52,777 nucleotides of DNA from assembly GCA_902500825.1 (NCBI GenBank), contig CABVRX010000029.1:1-52777 (forward strand), in the 5' to 3' direction. This document shows positions 27,030 to 35,442 of the stretch, one piece after another. Below the pieces are notes generated by a model. That model was not told where the DNA came from, did not search any database, and saw only the letters and a list, made by a program, of their open reading frames with translations. The first letter of the stretch is position 1. Every line of letters starts with the position of its first letter. This DNA is from an uncultured Nitrospira sp. Lineage in GTDB: Bacteria; Nitrospirota; Nitrospiria; Nitrospirales; Nitrospiraceae. A program made the translations under genes and the position numbers.

Positions 27030-28949
27030 TTAGCGCTGTATGGCTGGGACCATAGCGGGAACCGAGACTGCTGTGTCCTGTGGGACGGTCTTGGCGCCGA
27101 GCGACGCCAGCCAGAAGACGAACAGAATGCTTATCCAGAAGAACAGGACGTTCAACGAAATCATGTTGGCGGCAAAGCCCACCGTATGGGTGTAAGCCCA
27201 AGGTGAGTTGTCGCGCATAATCTCGTTGACATGCCAGAACAAGCGCACCGAGGAGCGGATATAGCCCATCAAGGCCATCATCCATGTGAACTCCGTCGCC
27301 AACATGATGAGCGCGTACTGAGACCGCACCGTCATCTTGCCCCATTCCACCGGCCCAGCCTGGTTAGCGCCCTTCAGCATGGCGAGGTTGAGGGCCGTCA
27401 TGAAGATCAGGCACGACAGCGTCGTGGCGACCTGCGGGACGGACAATCCGACTCGCACGTTAGCGGGGATGTAATACCCATACACGGCCAGCCAGATGAT
27501 GTTGACAAAGGCCACCGTGAAAAAGGTCCCCATGAAGATGTTTCCGAACTTCGCCCAGGATACCGTCGGGATCTTGTTGCCGCGCTGGTACCAGATGAAG
27601 CTCAAGATCGTCACGACGATCATGACGTTGATGCCGCCGTTCTTCGCCGACATGACACCGAAGTTGCCGATCACCGGATGCTGCTGGCCGCCCATGGCCT
27701 TCAGCTCGGCCGGTGTCATGACCATCGTGTGCGGTGTGATGAAGACCAAGAAACCGACGATCATCAGGAACAACAGATATTTCACGTAGCGCATATACTT
27801 TTCGGCCCCGCGCATGCGTTCCATGCACTGCCAGAGGTAATAACTGGTGGTGAGGAAGAGAGCGCCGATCATCGTCGCCTGGATGATGAAGAGCCAGGCC
27901 AGCAGGCCGCCCATCAGCGTGATCCCCATCTGTTGCCGATAGGCATAGATCTCGCGCATCAGCCAGTAGCCGGCGAACGGGAGCGGAATGAGAAACAATA
28001 CCGCGATGAACATGGCGACATAGCCCATCCAGTCATAGTGCGCCCGCTCGTCGTTCGTCTTCGCCGCCAAAAACCGATAGGCGGCGTAGGCGGCGACGAC
28101 GCTCCCGCCGAACGCCATGTTCCCCAGCATCCGGTGGAGGTTCAGCGGATTCCAGAGCGCCGTGTGGATCACATGCCAGATGTTGCCGAGGTAGCGGCCT
28201 TCCTCGTCCACCCCGGCCGGGGACATCATGAACGCGATCCAGCTGTTGGCGAGGAACATGAGCACCGTCCCGACCACGTTCAACACCACCGACATGCTCA
28301 GGTGAATCCATTTCAGGAACCCTTCACTCATCTTCTCCCACCCGTAATAATAGATGTACAGAATGCCGCTCTCCGCGACGAACAGGAGCGCGTAGAGATG
28401 CATGACGGGCCGGAAGATGCTGGAGAGATAACCGAAGAACGACGGATAGAGGGTCAGAAACGTGAACAAGAGGATGCCGCCGAGAATCGCGGTCAGCGAG
28501 TATGCGGTCAAGCTGATCTTGATGAAGTCGTAGGCCAACCGGTCGTAGCGTTTGCCGAGGGTTCGATCCTTGGTCACCATGCCGAGAAACTCGATGATCA
28601 TGCAGAAAATCGGGACCGCCAGCACGAAGCTCCCGTAGTACAGGTGCTGCTGGTTTGCGAACCAGATCAGCACCCGGCTCTCGAAGTTGTACCGAGGATA
28701 GTGCTGCTGGTCATCGGCTGTCTTGGGCGCCGGCAGCCCGCTCACGATCCCCTCGGTCTTGTAGTACACATCCCGCCCCTTCTCGACATTCGACTCGGTG
28801 GCAGTCAGGGCTGAATCGGGCTCCGCTGCCCAGACCTGCATGCCTACGATCACAGGTTGCGCCAGCAAAGACGCCAAGGCCAAGAGCAAGCAGAATATAG
28901 TGGTCCATGTTGTTATCCTCCTCAATGATCGGCTCAACAAACTTTCCAT
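27030..28949 (-). CDS. Cytochrome bd-like oxidase membrane protein of the Nitrospira type
   Basis: The start is the ATG at 28949 (MESLLSRSLRR), 8 nt after AGGAGG; upstream in-frame ATGs overlap that ribosome site. The 639-aa protein has a signal/anchor segment (FCLLLALASLLAQPVIVGM), a periplasmic stretch, and about 13-14 transmembrane helices. FESRVLIWFANQQHLYYGSF is the bd-type first helix with a candidate haem-ligand His, and ANSWIAFMMSPAGVDEEG recalls the CydA core. Proteins of this kind occur in several copies in Nitrospira and have been proposed as terminal oxidases of nitrite oxidation. Whether this copy is the main oxidase cannot be told. The neighbours are a sigma-54 activator upstream and two micro-proteins downstream, all on the minus strand. 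Confidence 0.82.
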   Translation of the reverse strand: MESLLSRSLRRITTWTTIFCLLLALASLLAQPVIVGMQVWAAEPDSALTATESNVEKGRDVYYKTEGIVSGLPAPKTADDQQHYPRYNFESRVLIWFANQQHLYYGSFVLAVPIFCMIIEFLGMVTKDRTLGKRYDRLAYDFIKISLTAYSLTAILGGILLFTFLTLYPSFFGYLSSIFRPVMHLYALLFVAESGILYIYYYGWEKMSEGFLKWIHLSMSVVLNVVGTVLMFLANSWIAFMMSPAGVDEEGRYLGNIWHVIHTALWNPLNLHRMLGNMAFGGSVVAAYAAYRFLAAKTNDERAHYDWMGYVAMFIAVLFLIPLPFAGYWLMREIYAYRQQMGITLMGGLLAWLFIIQATMIGALFLTTSYYLWQCMERMRGAEKYMRYVKYLLFLMIVGFLVFITPHTMVMTPAELKAMGGQQHPVIGNFGVMSAKNGGINVMIVVTILSFIWYQRGNKIPTVSWAKFGNIFMGTFFTVAFVNIIWLAVYGYYIPANVRVGLSVPQVATTLSCLIFMTALNLAMLKGANQAGPVEWGKMTVRSQYALIMLATEFTWMMALMGYIRSSVRLFWHVNEIMRDNSPWAYTHTVGFAANMISLNVLFFWISILFVFWLASLGAKTVPQDTAVSVPAMVPAIQR

Positions 28950-28984
28950 ACCCTGTCCCTCCTGCATCGTCTTTCTTCGAAGTT

Positions 28985-29005
28985 GCACAGCTATTTTGGC
29001 TGTGC
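28985..29005. promoter_or_regulatory. Inverted repeat upstream of the bd-like oxidase
   Basis: GCACAGC and GCTGTGC form a perfect 7-bp inverted repeat around a 7-nt loop, ending 36 bp before the oxidase start. It could be an operator, or an mRNA leader hairpin near the ribosome site. No sigma-54 -24/-12 element is evident in this 280-bp gap despite the sigma-54 activator gene upstream. Confidence 0.4.
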
Positions 29006-29229
29006 TGACGGGCTTATTTACCGTTGATCCGCTGTCCTAATCACAGCATTGAGCAAGCCCTATGCCGCTCGATCAGTGTGAGCCTCATGACAACAATCGC
29101 TTGAGTTATCGAGGAGAAAAGAGGATCGAGTCGGTGATCACATCCACACATCGTGCGTCGTCGACCGCGAAGGATCGCGAAAACAGTGAAATGTCACGGT
29201 GGAAAGTTGGAAGCGGACGGAGATTACAG

Positions 29230-30789
29230 TTAGCGATGAGAGAAGGGATGTGAGGAATGTTGAGCACTGAAATCAGCCGGACGACTGATCTCCAGTTTCT
29301 TCATGCGACTTCTCAGCGTGCTGGGATTGAGACCAAGCTGGGTTGCAGCGCCATAGGGACCGTAGATCCGCCAGTGGGTCTTCTCAAGCACGCGCGTGAT
29401 ATGCTCACGCTCTAGTTCTTGAAGGTTGAGGGCTGGGACCGCTTGCCCCATTGACGTGGAAGAGGCGAGGAACTGATCGTCGATCTCGATGACCGCAGAG
29501 CCTGCCAGAATGACCCCTCGCTCGATCAGATTCTGAAGCTCACGTACATTGCCGGGCCACGAGTAACGCAACAGCCGCTCGATGGTGTTGTCGCTCAGCT
29601 CGAGGGGCGGTCGTTTCAATTTCACTCGGTACTGTTCGAGAAAATGACGCGCTAAGCGAGGAATATCCTCTGGTCGTTCACGCAGAGAAGGCAGGGCGAG
29701 CGGGAATACGCGCAGTCTGTAGTACAGATCCGATCGGAATCGACCCTCTCCGATCGCCGAAAGAAGATCGGCATTCGTGGCCGCGACAATACGCACGTTC
29801 ACCGGTACTGAACGGGTTCCGCCGACTCGATCGACCTCGCCGTCTTCCAGCACCCGCAACAACTTGACCTGGGCTTCCAACGGCATTTCGCCGATCTCAT
29901 CGAGAAAGAGAGTCCCGCCGTCTGCCAGCTCGAACCGGCCGGGCCGCCGCTGGTCGGCTCCCGTGAACGCCCCTCGCTCATGACCGAACAGTTCGCTCTC
30001 CACCAGTCCCATCGGAATGGCCGCGCAATTGACGCGGATGAAGGGCTTGTTTCTGCGCGGGCTCAACTCGTGGATCGCCCTTGCGAGCAGTTCCTTGCCG
30101 GTTCCCGTCTCTCCCGTGATCAGCACCGTCGCCGTGGTCGGACCGACGGCCTCGGCTTGTGTCAGGGTCTTCCGTAAGGCTGGGCTTTCTCCCACCATCG
30201 TTCCGAAGTTGTGAGTGAGCTTGATCTCCTCGACCAGGTATTCATTCTCCTGTGCCAATCGCCGTCGCAACACGTCAATCTCTTCATAAGCCTGCACATG
30301 CGCGATCGCATAGGCGATCTGCGTCGCGACCTGGCGCAGAAATTCCATATCATCCGGGTCCGGCTCGCCCGATTGGACGCTCCCGATGTTCAAGGTACCC
30401 AGGCACCGTTCGCCGGCCAGCAGCGGAAGGTTGATCATCCGCCCCAGCCTTTCTTTTAGGTAAAAGTCATCCTCGATGAATGTCCGTTCCCGTCTCAGAT
30501 CAGAGCGAACGTGGAAACGATGATGCTCATAGACCCAGCCCACGGCGGTGCCGGCCCGAGGAATCACAGCGTCGCGCTGCAATACAAGGGCTGGCAGGCT
30601 GGTCTCGACTGCGTAAAAGCGGAAGGAGTCCGTGTCCGGACGATACAGGGTGATACCGGCCCGATCCCACGGCACCACTTGTTTGATCTGTTCGGCGATG
30701 GCCCGCCAGAGACTGTCCGTATCCCGCTGCGAATTGAGGACATTGGTCACTTCGAGAAGGGCTCGATAGTTGAGATCAGCGTGACGCAT
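29230..30789 (-). CDS. GAF-domain sigma-54-dependent transcriptional activator
   Basis: The start is placed at the ATG at 30789 ([12 protein letters not shown]), giving 519 aa; ten more codons are open upstream without a better ribosome site. An N-terminal GAF sensor domain (about 15-165) is followed by the AAA+ sigma-54 activator domain. Walker A is GETGTGKE, the sigma-54 contact loop is GAFTGA (about 273-278), and Walker B is [13 protein letters not shown] Fis-type helix-turn-helix ([20 protein letters not shown]) closes the protein. The architecture is FhlA/NorR-like, so the signal is probably a small molecule or redox ligand bound by GAF. It lies between the NmrA-type gene and the oxidase on the same strand. 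Confidence 0.92.
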   Translation of the reverse strand: MRHADLNYRALLEVTNVLNSQRDTDSLWRAIAEQIKQVVPWDRAGITLYRPDTDSFRFYAVETSLPALVLQRDAVIPRAGTAVGWVYEHHRFHVRSDLRRERTFIEDDFYLKERLGRMINLPLLAGERCLGTLNIGSVQSGEPDPDDMEFLRQVATQIAYAIAHVQAYEEIDVLRRRLAQENEYLVEEIKLTHNFGTMVGESPALRKTLTQAEAVGPTTATVLITGETGTGKELLARAIHELSPRRNKPFIRVNCAAIPMGLVESELFGHERGAFTGADQRRPGRFELADGGTLFLDEIGEMPLEAQVKLLRVLEDGEVDRVGGTRSVPVNVRIVAATNADLLSAIGEGRFRSDLYYRLRVFPLALPSLRERPEDIPRLARHFLEQYRVKLKRPPLELSDNTIERLLRYSWPGNVRELQNLIERGVILAGSAVIEIDDQFLASSTSMGQAVPALNLQELEREHITRVLEKTHWRIYGPYGAATQLGLNPSTLRSRMKKLEISRPADFSAQHSSHPFSHR

Positions 30790-30831
30790 GGAACAGTTCC
30801 CCTTTGGAGATCGGGTCATTCATCAGTTACC

Positions 30832-31725
30832 TTACCCCACCTTCGCATATTCGCGAGCCCCATCGCGCTCCCATTCCGTGACCGTCTCTCTGACGAACGT
30901 GTGGAAGGAACGGGGAAGATGACCGAGCACCTTCTCCTGTAAGGCAAAATCTTCATCGCTCGCCCGGAGTCCATGGCGTTGAAAGAACTCGTAGAGGAGT
31001 TTCAGATCGTGGACCAACCAGCCCGGCACTGTGCGCGTAGCCTCTTTTCCCCAAACCTCCAGATCATTTCCCCCGTAACGAATTTCTCGCCCGAGTGAGC
31101 GGCTGTAGATGTCCGCTACGACCAGACCAGTCAAAATTTCCACACCTATCAATGGATAACAGAGGAATTCATGCCCTGCTTGGGTGAGGGTCGTGACCGC
31201 GGCATCCGCGATATCACGCACGTCCACCCGATTCAGACCGATGTCTCCAATGGGGTGGGGATAAATCCCTTCCCCCAGAAGCGACTCGCGATACAAGAGA
31301 TCGTTCTGGAAAAAATCATTGGCCATGATCAGGGTGAACGGCATCCCCGAATCTCTGAGAGCCTTATGGATCTCCACCTTCGATTTGAGCTGCAGAATGT
31401 GTGGAGCCCGCTCCGCGTGATGGACCGATAGATAGACAAGGTGCCGTACTCCAGCCAGGTTCGCAGCAGCCACGGCCGCCAGCCCTTCCTCAGTCTCCAT
31501 CGGGCTGAGCGCTGTGACCAGAAACACACGATCGACACCCATCATTGCCCATCGCAGGGTCTCCGGCTTGCGAAGATCTCCCATGATGGCGCGTGCTCCA
31601 AATGGAAGGGCATCGGCTCTGTCCGCCGAGCGGGTCAGGACACGCACCTGTTCTCCCTTTGTGAGGAGGCTTCGTACCACGTGACTGCCTACTGTTCCAG
31701 TCCCACCAACGACTAAAATGCTCAT
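30832..31725 (-). CDS. NmrA-type NAD(P)-binding protein
   Basis: The 297-aa Rossmann-fold protein opens with SILVVGGTGTVGSHVVRSLL (GGTGxxG nucleotide motif) and continues with VRVLTRSADRA, GDLRKPETLRWAMMGVDRVFLV and LVYLSVHHAERAP, all typical of atypical short-chain dehydrogenases of the NmrA/HSCARG group. These often sense the NADPH/NADP ratio or reduce quinones, and lack a firm YxxxK catalytic pair, as here. It lies 42 bp before the sigma-54 activator gene and 46 bp after the Rnk-like gene, so it is likely part of one minus-strand operon. Confidence 0.82.
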   Translation of the reverse strand: MSILVVGGTGTVGSHVVRSLLTKGEQVRVLTRSADRADALPFGARAIMGDLRKPETLRWAMMGVDRVFLVTALSPMETEEGLAAVAAANLAGVRHLVYLSVHHAERAPHILQLKSKVEIHKALRDSGMPFTLIMANDFFQNDLLYRESLLGEGIYPHPIGDIGLNRVDVRDIADAAVTTLTQAGHEFLCYPLIGVEILTGLVVADIYSRSLGREIRYGGNDLEVWGKEATRTVPGWLVHDLKLLYEFFQRHGLRASDEDFALQEKVLGHLPRSFHTFVRETVTEWERDGAREYAKVG

Positions 31726-31771
31726 ATTGTGTCTCCGTTCGTTACCTGTTCCGGCTTACCCACAACAGCGC

Positions 31772-32188
31772 TTAGAGGTCATAATGGCCGGCGGCTTCAG
31801 GCTGATAGAGAATTTCGTGGATTCGGACCCTCCGTTTTCCGGCCGGTACGAGCCAGTCCACCCTGTCACCGGCCCGGTACCCAAGGATTGCCGTGCCGAT
31901 CGGGGCCAGAATCGAGATCTTGTTCTGCTCGATATCCGCATCGGACGGGAACACGAGGGTATAGATGTTCTCCTCGCCCGTCTCCATATCTTGAAGGCGA
32001 ACACGAGAATTCATGGTCACCAGATTATGAGGAATTGCTGTGGGGTCCACGACATGCGCCCGGTCCAGCTCATGCTGCAGGCTCTCCAGGTGGTCGCGAT
32101 CTCGTTCTTTAAAGCTGATGCCGACCTGCAAAAGTTCCTTCAGGCGAACGAAGTCGAACTTGGTGATGTAAATGTCGCGCGGGTTCAT
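31772..32188 (-). CDS. GreA/GreB C-terminal-domain protein, Rnk-like
   Basis: The 138-aa protein has a short N-terminal helical region (KFDFVRLKELLQVG, then HLESLQHELDRAHVV) and the GreA/GreB C-terminal fold: NSRVRLQDMETGEENIYTLVFP and ISILAPIGTAILGYRAGDRVDWLVPAG. The length and composition match Rnk (regulator of nucleoside diphosphate kinase), which binds RNA polymerase like a short Gre factor without the full coiled-coil. Such genes are common in stress-response clusters, and here the tandem UspA gene lies 16 bp upstream. Confidence 0.85.
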   Translation of the reverse strand: MNPRDIYITKFDFVRLKELLQVGISFKERDRDHLESLQHELDRAHVVDPTAIPHNLVTMNSRVRLQDMETGEENIYTLVFPSDADIEQNKISILAPIGTAILGYRAGDRVDWLVPAGKRRVRIHEILYQPEAAGHYDL

Positions 32189-32204
32189 GATCGTGTTCCT
32201 CTCC

Positions 32205-33164
32205 TTAAGTTGCTATGGCTGTCTCGAAAATCACGCGGCGATGGCCGGGACTGAACTTCGGGGTTCGGATGGTCAGCACGGGGCACATTGTCTGACGCAG
32301 CACCGCCTCCGCCACGCTTCCGAAGCGCCCGTTCGACAGACCCCGCCGCCCATGAGTTCCCATGACGATCAGATCGCATTGTCGCTGCAACGCGCAGGCG
32401 AGAATCGAATGTGACGGGATTCCTCCGCAGACCACGGAATCTGCCGGGAGCCCGAATGATCTGACGAACGTCGCAAGTTCCGACAAGTGGGCTTCCCAAT
32501 GCGCCCGTTTCACCGGTTCCTGTTCGATCTGCCCCAAGCCCAACCCGAGATCGTGGAACACAGGCTCGAGCACGTGCAGAAGCGTCAATTTCGCTCCTAC
32601 TCGGTTGGCGAATTGAATGGCGTACTCGAGGGACGCCAGAGAAGGACTCGAGAAATCGACCGGCGTCAGGATATGTTGAATGAGGATGGGTGATTCGACG
32701 GCCGTGACGTGCCGGACGGCTCCTTCGCGAAGGCTCGGGACCGCCAGGACCGGACAGGGTGCTGTTTTCGTCACCCGTTCGGCCGTCCTGCCGGGAAGTC
32801 TATAATCCCTTCCGGTTCTGCCTTCGGTTCCCAGCACCACCAAATCGATGCCGCGATCTTTCGCGATCTGGTTGATCTGCTCGCTCGGAATGCCCCTCAC
32901 CTGGCGTACGGTCGCTGCCACTCCTCTGCGCGCAATCTGTTTCTGCATCTCATCGAGTTGCGGAGTCACATCCTCGTGAATCTGCTCGAGGGACGAGCTG
33001 CTGGCTGTGTGCGATGGCATCCATGCAGGACCTTCCAGGACGTGCAGAAGGTCCAAGCCTGCGTCCCACGCCAAGGCAAGTGAAGTCGCATACTCCTGAG
33101 CTCGTGCGGCACCATCAGAAAAGTCCGTCGCGAAGAGGATTCGTGTCGTCAATTGAATGTTCAT
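32205..33164 (-). CDS. Tandem universal stress protein (UspA family)
   Basis: The 319-aa protein has two Usp domains. Each ends with the ATP-binding signature G-2x-G-9x-G-(S/T): LGTEGRTGRDYRLPGRTAE in the first and MGTHGRRGLSNGRFGSVAE in the second. The first begins TRILFATDFSDGAARAQEYA, the second HILTPVDFSSPSLASLEYA. Intact motifs suggest an ATP-binding type. It is the first gene after amoC, 124 bp downstream on the same strand, and followed closely by the Rnk-like gene, which gives this locus a stress-response flavour. Confidence 0.92.
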   Translation of the reverse strand: MNIQLTTRILFATDFSDGAARAQEYATSLALAWDAGLDLLHVLEGPAWMPSHTASSSSLEQIHEDVTPQLDEMQKQIARRGVAATVRQVRGIPSEQINQIAKDRGIDLVVLGTEGRTGRDYRLPGRTAERVTKTAPCPVLAVPSLREGAVRHVTAVESPILIQHILTPVDFSSPSLASLEYAIQFANRVGAKLTLLHVLEPVFHDLGLGLGQIEQEPVKRAHWEAHLSELATFVRSFGLPADSVVCGGIPSHSILACALQRQCDLIVMGTHGRRGLSNGRFGSVAEAVLRQTMCPVLTIRTPKFSPGHRRVIFETAIAT

Positions 33165-33288
33165 CGGTTCTCCTTTGAGCGAGACTCTGTCGGTCTAGTC
33201 TTACGGGAATTCGTACGCCTATACCCGTGGACCGGCCCGAGCTCCATTCATGTGGAGTCCCAGGCCGATCCCTTGGTGACCTGTCGAG

Positions 33289-34116
33289 TCAGTAGCCGCT
33301 ACGTGCGGTCGAACGGGCTATTTGGCGGGAAAATGGATCGAGGATGCTCTTGGGTGCGTCGTTCCAGATCACGTCCGCCAGGTTCGACATGCGCGACACG
33401 GTCTGCGCTGCTACGCCACCCGCGGCGCCGAACAGCCCGCACCAGCCTAACGCTACGAAGCCCCAATGTAATGGGGCGGCGAACATTTCATCGACGAACC
33501 AGAACGCATGCCCCCACTCGTTCAACCCCACGTTCGGCAGGATGAACATTGGCCCCACCACCGCCGCCACTAATGGAAACGATGTGGCTTGCGCATACAA
33601 GGGCAGCCTGGTCTGCGCGTACAGATAGCTGGCCACCGCGCAGGTAATGTACAGCGGGAACGTGCCGTAGAACGCCACGATGTGGCTTGCTGTGAAGCTC
33701 GTGTCTCGAATGATCACTTGGTGCCACGCCGCATCCTGCTCCAGCGTCAAGCTGCCGGCGAAGTACACGCCGAACATGTAGCAGGAGAGCCAGCCCATCC
33801 AGTAAAAATACCGCTTCAATTCCAGTTTCGGATCCAAGTCGGCTAGCGTGCGGTCACGCGTGACCCAGATCCACCCGATTGCGACCGCAAAGAAGGTTGC
33901 GTTGGCCAGAATGTTAAACCGCCACAGCCCCATCCACACTGAGTCAAACTCAGGTGTCATGGAGTCCAAGCCGTGCGAGTAGCCATAAGTCCGCTGGTAC
34001 AGAAGCCAGAACGTGATGACCCCCAGCATCGCGAGCCAACCGATTTTGGCCGGCCTGGAGTCATACCACTGAGAGATATCGTATTCTCGTCCGCTAGAAA
34101 TACGAGTTGATGCCAT
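33289..34116 (-). CDS. amoC: Ammonia monooxygenase subunit C, orphan copy
   Basis: The 275-aa membrane protein is AmoC/PmoC throughout: [67 protein letters not shown] and [18 protein letters not shown]. The copper-site residues of the CuC/CuD region in the methane enzyme, Asp-x3-His-x12-His, are present as D128, H132 and H145. An AAGGAGAT ribosome site precedes the ATG. No amoA or amoB is adjacent, so this is a singleton amoC; orphan amoC copies are known in ammonia oxidisers, where at least one is stress-induced. The promoter box 182 bp upstream and the UspA and Rnk genes downstream point to regulated, stress-linked expression (inference). Confidence 0.93.
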   Translation of the reverse strand: MASTRISSGREYDISQWYDSRPAKIGWLAMLGVITFWLLYQRTYGYSHGLDSMTPEFDSVWMGLWRFNILANATFFAVAIGWIWVTRDRTLADLDPKLELKRYFYWMGWLSCYMFGVYFAGSLTLEQDAAWHQVIIRDTSFTASHIVAFYGTFPLYITCAVASYLYAQTRLPLYAQATSFPLVAAVVGPMFILPNVGLNEWGHAFWFVDEMFAAPLHWGFVALGWCGLFGAAGGVAAQTVSRMSNLADVIWNDAPKSILDPFSRQIARSTARSGY

Positions 34117-34159
34117 GTCCAGATCTCCTTCCTACTGACGGTGAATCAAGAGAAGTATG

Positions 34160-34240
34160 TTAGGAAGCTGAGGGGGTCTGGTTGTGGACATCGAAGACGA
34201 GCGCCGTGCGATGCCTGCCATATTGAGACAACGTCATCAT
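34160..34240 (-). CDS. Possible 26-codon leader ORF upstream of amoC
   Basis: GGAAGGAGACC precedes ATGATG and a 26-codon frame (MMTLSQYGRHRTALVFDV...) that ends 43 bp before amoC. It is polar, not membranous. It starts about 42 bp after the predicted -10 of box C, the same layout as the micro-protein promoters. It may be a translated leader of the amoC mRNA, a small protein, or a chance ribosome site. No homologue is known to me. Confidence 0.35.
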   Translation of the reverse strand: MMTLSQYGRHRTALVFDVHNQTPSAS

Positions 34241-34281
34241 GGTCTCCTTCCGCTACATGCCTGCTACGGATCGACATCCGT

Positions 34282-34335
34282 AGAATAACGAGCCATCATG
34301 AAATCAGCGTGAAGGTCTCATGAAGATCTACTCAT
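34282..34335 (-). promoter_or_regulatory. Tandem TTCAT-type promoter box C (amoC leader)
   Basis: Minus-strand half-sites TTCAT (34320-34324), TTCAC (34309-34313) and TTCAT (34298-34302) are 11 bp apart. One period further upstream is an imperfect inverted half-site, ATGAG (34331-34335). Ten nt after the last half-site is the -10 hexamer TATTCT (34282-34287). This is the cleanest triple repeat of the set and the only promoter-like signal upstream of amoC. Confidence 0.65.
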
Positions 34336-34421
34336 TTCCGCCACCGATGCTTGAAGGCACGATGCACCGACAGCGAAAGTGCGGCACGGCTTCAAGACAT
34401 TGGAATGGACGAAATGGGGTG

Positions 34422-34600
34422 CTAAGCAAGAGCTGGTAACCGGAGTGTAAAGACGGAACCTTTATTGACTTTGCTGGTGACGGAAATACTTCCGCTGTGA
34501 GCTTCCATGATTTCCTTCAGCATGTGCAGTCCAGCCCGCCACAGACTGCATCCTTCGACTGCACCCAAGTCCTCGAAGCGTCTCGGCATGTCTTTCATGA
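34422..34600 (-). pseudogene. Relic of a histidine kinase C-terminus, paralogous to the kinase at 35952-37388
   Basis: The frame ends with LKEIMEAHSGSISVTSKVNK then GSVFTLRLPALA, almost identical to the end of the intact kinase (VKEIMDAHGGSISVTSDVNK then GSVFTLRLPALA). The DNA is also clearly similar. Just upstream the GxGLGLPIV glycine box is replaced by LWRAGLHML, and there is no kinase core beyond that. It is a deleted duplicate; the unusual surviving end implies an earlier second copy of the two-component locus. Confidence 0.75.
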
Positions 34601-34622
34601 GCATGTAATCCAGAACCAGCAA

Positions 34623-35002
34623 ACTGTTGCTGATACTCTTCTACAGAGATCAGAATTCATACGAGTTACTCTCCTGGATTACTCTTGCCCACAGACAATC
34701 CTTAAGATCTTTCGGAATCTTGAGTATCTTCCAAAAAAGCGAACAGAACTTTGTGCCTGCATGGATCAAGCTGAATCCTCCTAGGAATAAAGCTACGTCC
34801 GAACCTTGCGTGAGCAGGCGAGGGTAGATGTACGACGTTCTAGAGAACATCCCGGTCTACCGACAAGCACCAGGACCCATCAGGGCACGTGATGATACGT
34901 ACAGGATCTCAAGCTGCAGAAGTGAATAATGCTTTTGTGACCGTTTGACTTTTGACTGAGGAAGACAATGCGTCCTCCTCAGTCTTGGGCCAGCCGCCGT
35001 TA
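34623..35002. other. Gene-free stretch between the kinase relic and the small secreted protein
   Basis: This 380-bp stretch has no frame with a convincing ribosome site or family motif. A 66-codon minus-strand frame (34650-34850) exists but looks random. It probably derives from the deleted paralogous kinase locus. The only structure is the hairpin at 34954-34984. Confidence 0.4.
34954..34984 (-). terminator. Hairpin downstream of the small secreted repeat protein
   Basis: GACTGAGGA and TCCTCAGTC form a perfect 9-bp inverted repeat about 20 bp after the stop codon of the gene at 35003-35320. No clear T-tract follows on the minus strand, so termination is only probable. Confidence 0.4.
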
Positions 35003-35320
35003 TCAATGGCTGATTGGGTTCGTGTAGGGATACCGTGCGCCTCCAGTCACCAGGCTATCGATGACGTCTACTCTCCCTTTACGCCTCTCGTCGGTGTCCA
35101 ACTGCATCACCATCCCCTGAGTGTTCTCGTTCACATCTACCAGGCGAGCATCGGCATAGGTATTGTGTGGAACAGTGCTGTCCAATTGCGTCACAATTCC
35201 TTTTGTGTTCTCGATGACGTCCACCCGCCGGGTATCGGCAAAACTATTGGGAGCATTTACAGCTCCGGTTACCGCCATCACAGCCAGGAATCCGACTTTC
35301 AATATGCATTTCCTTTGCAT
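35003..35320 (-). CDS. Small secreted protein with ~28-aa internal repeats
   Basis: A 105-aa protein with a strong AGGAGG ribosome site and a signal peptide (MQRKCILKVGFLAVMAVTGA, cleavage near SFA-D). The mature part has two and a half repeats of about 28 residues: ADTRRVDVIENTKGIVTQLD, ADARLVDVNENTQGMVMQLD, and a final RVDVIDS. I do not know the family. It is predicted to be periplasmic or outer-surface. It lies between the two-component system and the kinase relic, with a weaker version of the tandem promoter box 66 bp upstream. Confidence 0.7.
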   Translation of the reverse strand: MQRKCILKVGFLAVMAVTGAVNAPNSFADTRRVDVIENTKGIVTQLDSTVPHNTYADARLVDVNENTQGMVMQLDTDERRKGRVDVIDSLVTGGARYPYTNPISH

Positions 35321-35385
35321 GACACCCTCCTGAACGTTAGAAATTGTTAGGTGATGCTCCGTGCCCTACGTAGCCGAGCCTTGCC

Positions 35386-35401
35386 TTGAATGATCCATGA
35401 A
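35386..35401 (-). promoter_or_regulatory. Weak two-half-site version of the tandem TTCAT box (box E)
   Basis: Minus-strand TTCAT (35397-35401) and TTCAA (35386-35390) are 11 bp apart, 66 bp upstream of the secreted repeat protein. The third half-site and a good -10 at the 10-nt position (GGCTAC) are missing. Possibly a low-affinity member of the set or coincidence. Confidence 0.3.
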
Positions 35402-35442
35402 GAATTCGCGTATGGATCGCCCACACGGTTCTTTGAAAGTCC

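Noticed and set aside
27231-28814. Open frame of 527 codons on the plus strand
   Set aside because: It is wholly antisense to the bd-like oxidase, extremely rich in His, Asp, Glu and Arg, and has no ribosome site or domain. It is a by-product of codon bias.
28950-29229. Sigma-54 promoter expected for the oxidase because of the upstream activator gene
   Set aside because: No GG-N10-GC pattern with adequate flanking consensus was found on the minus strand, so no site is annotated.
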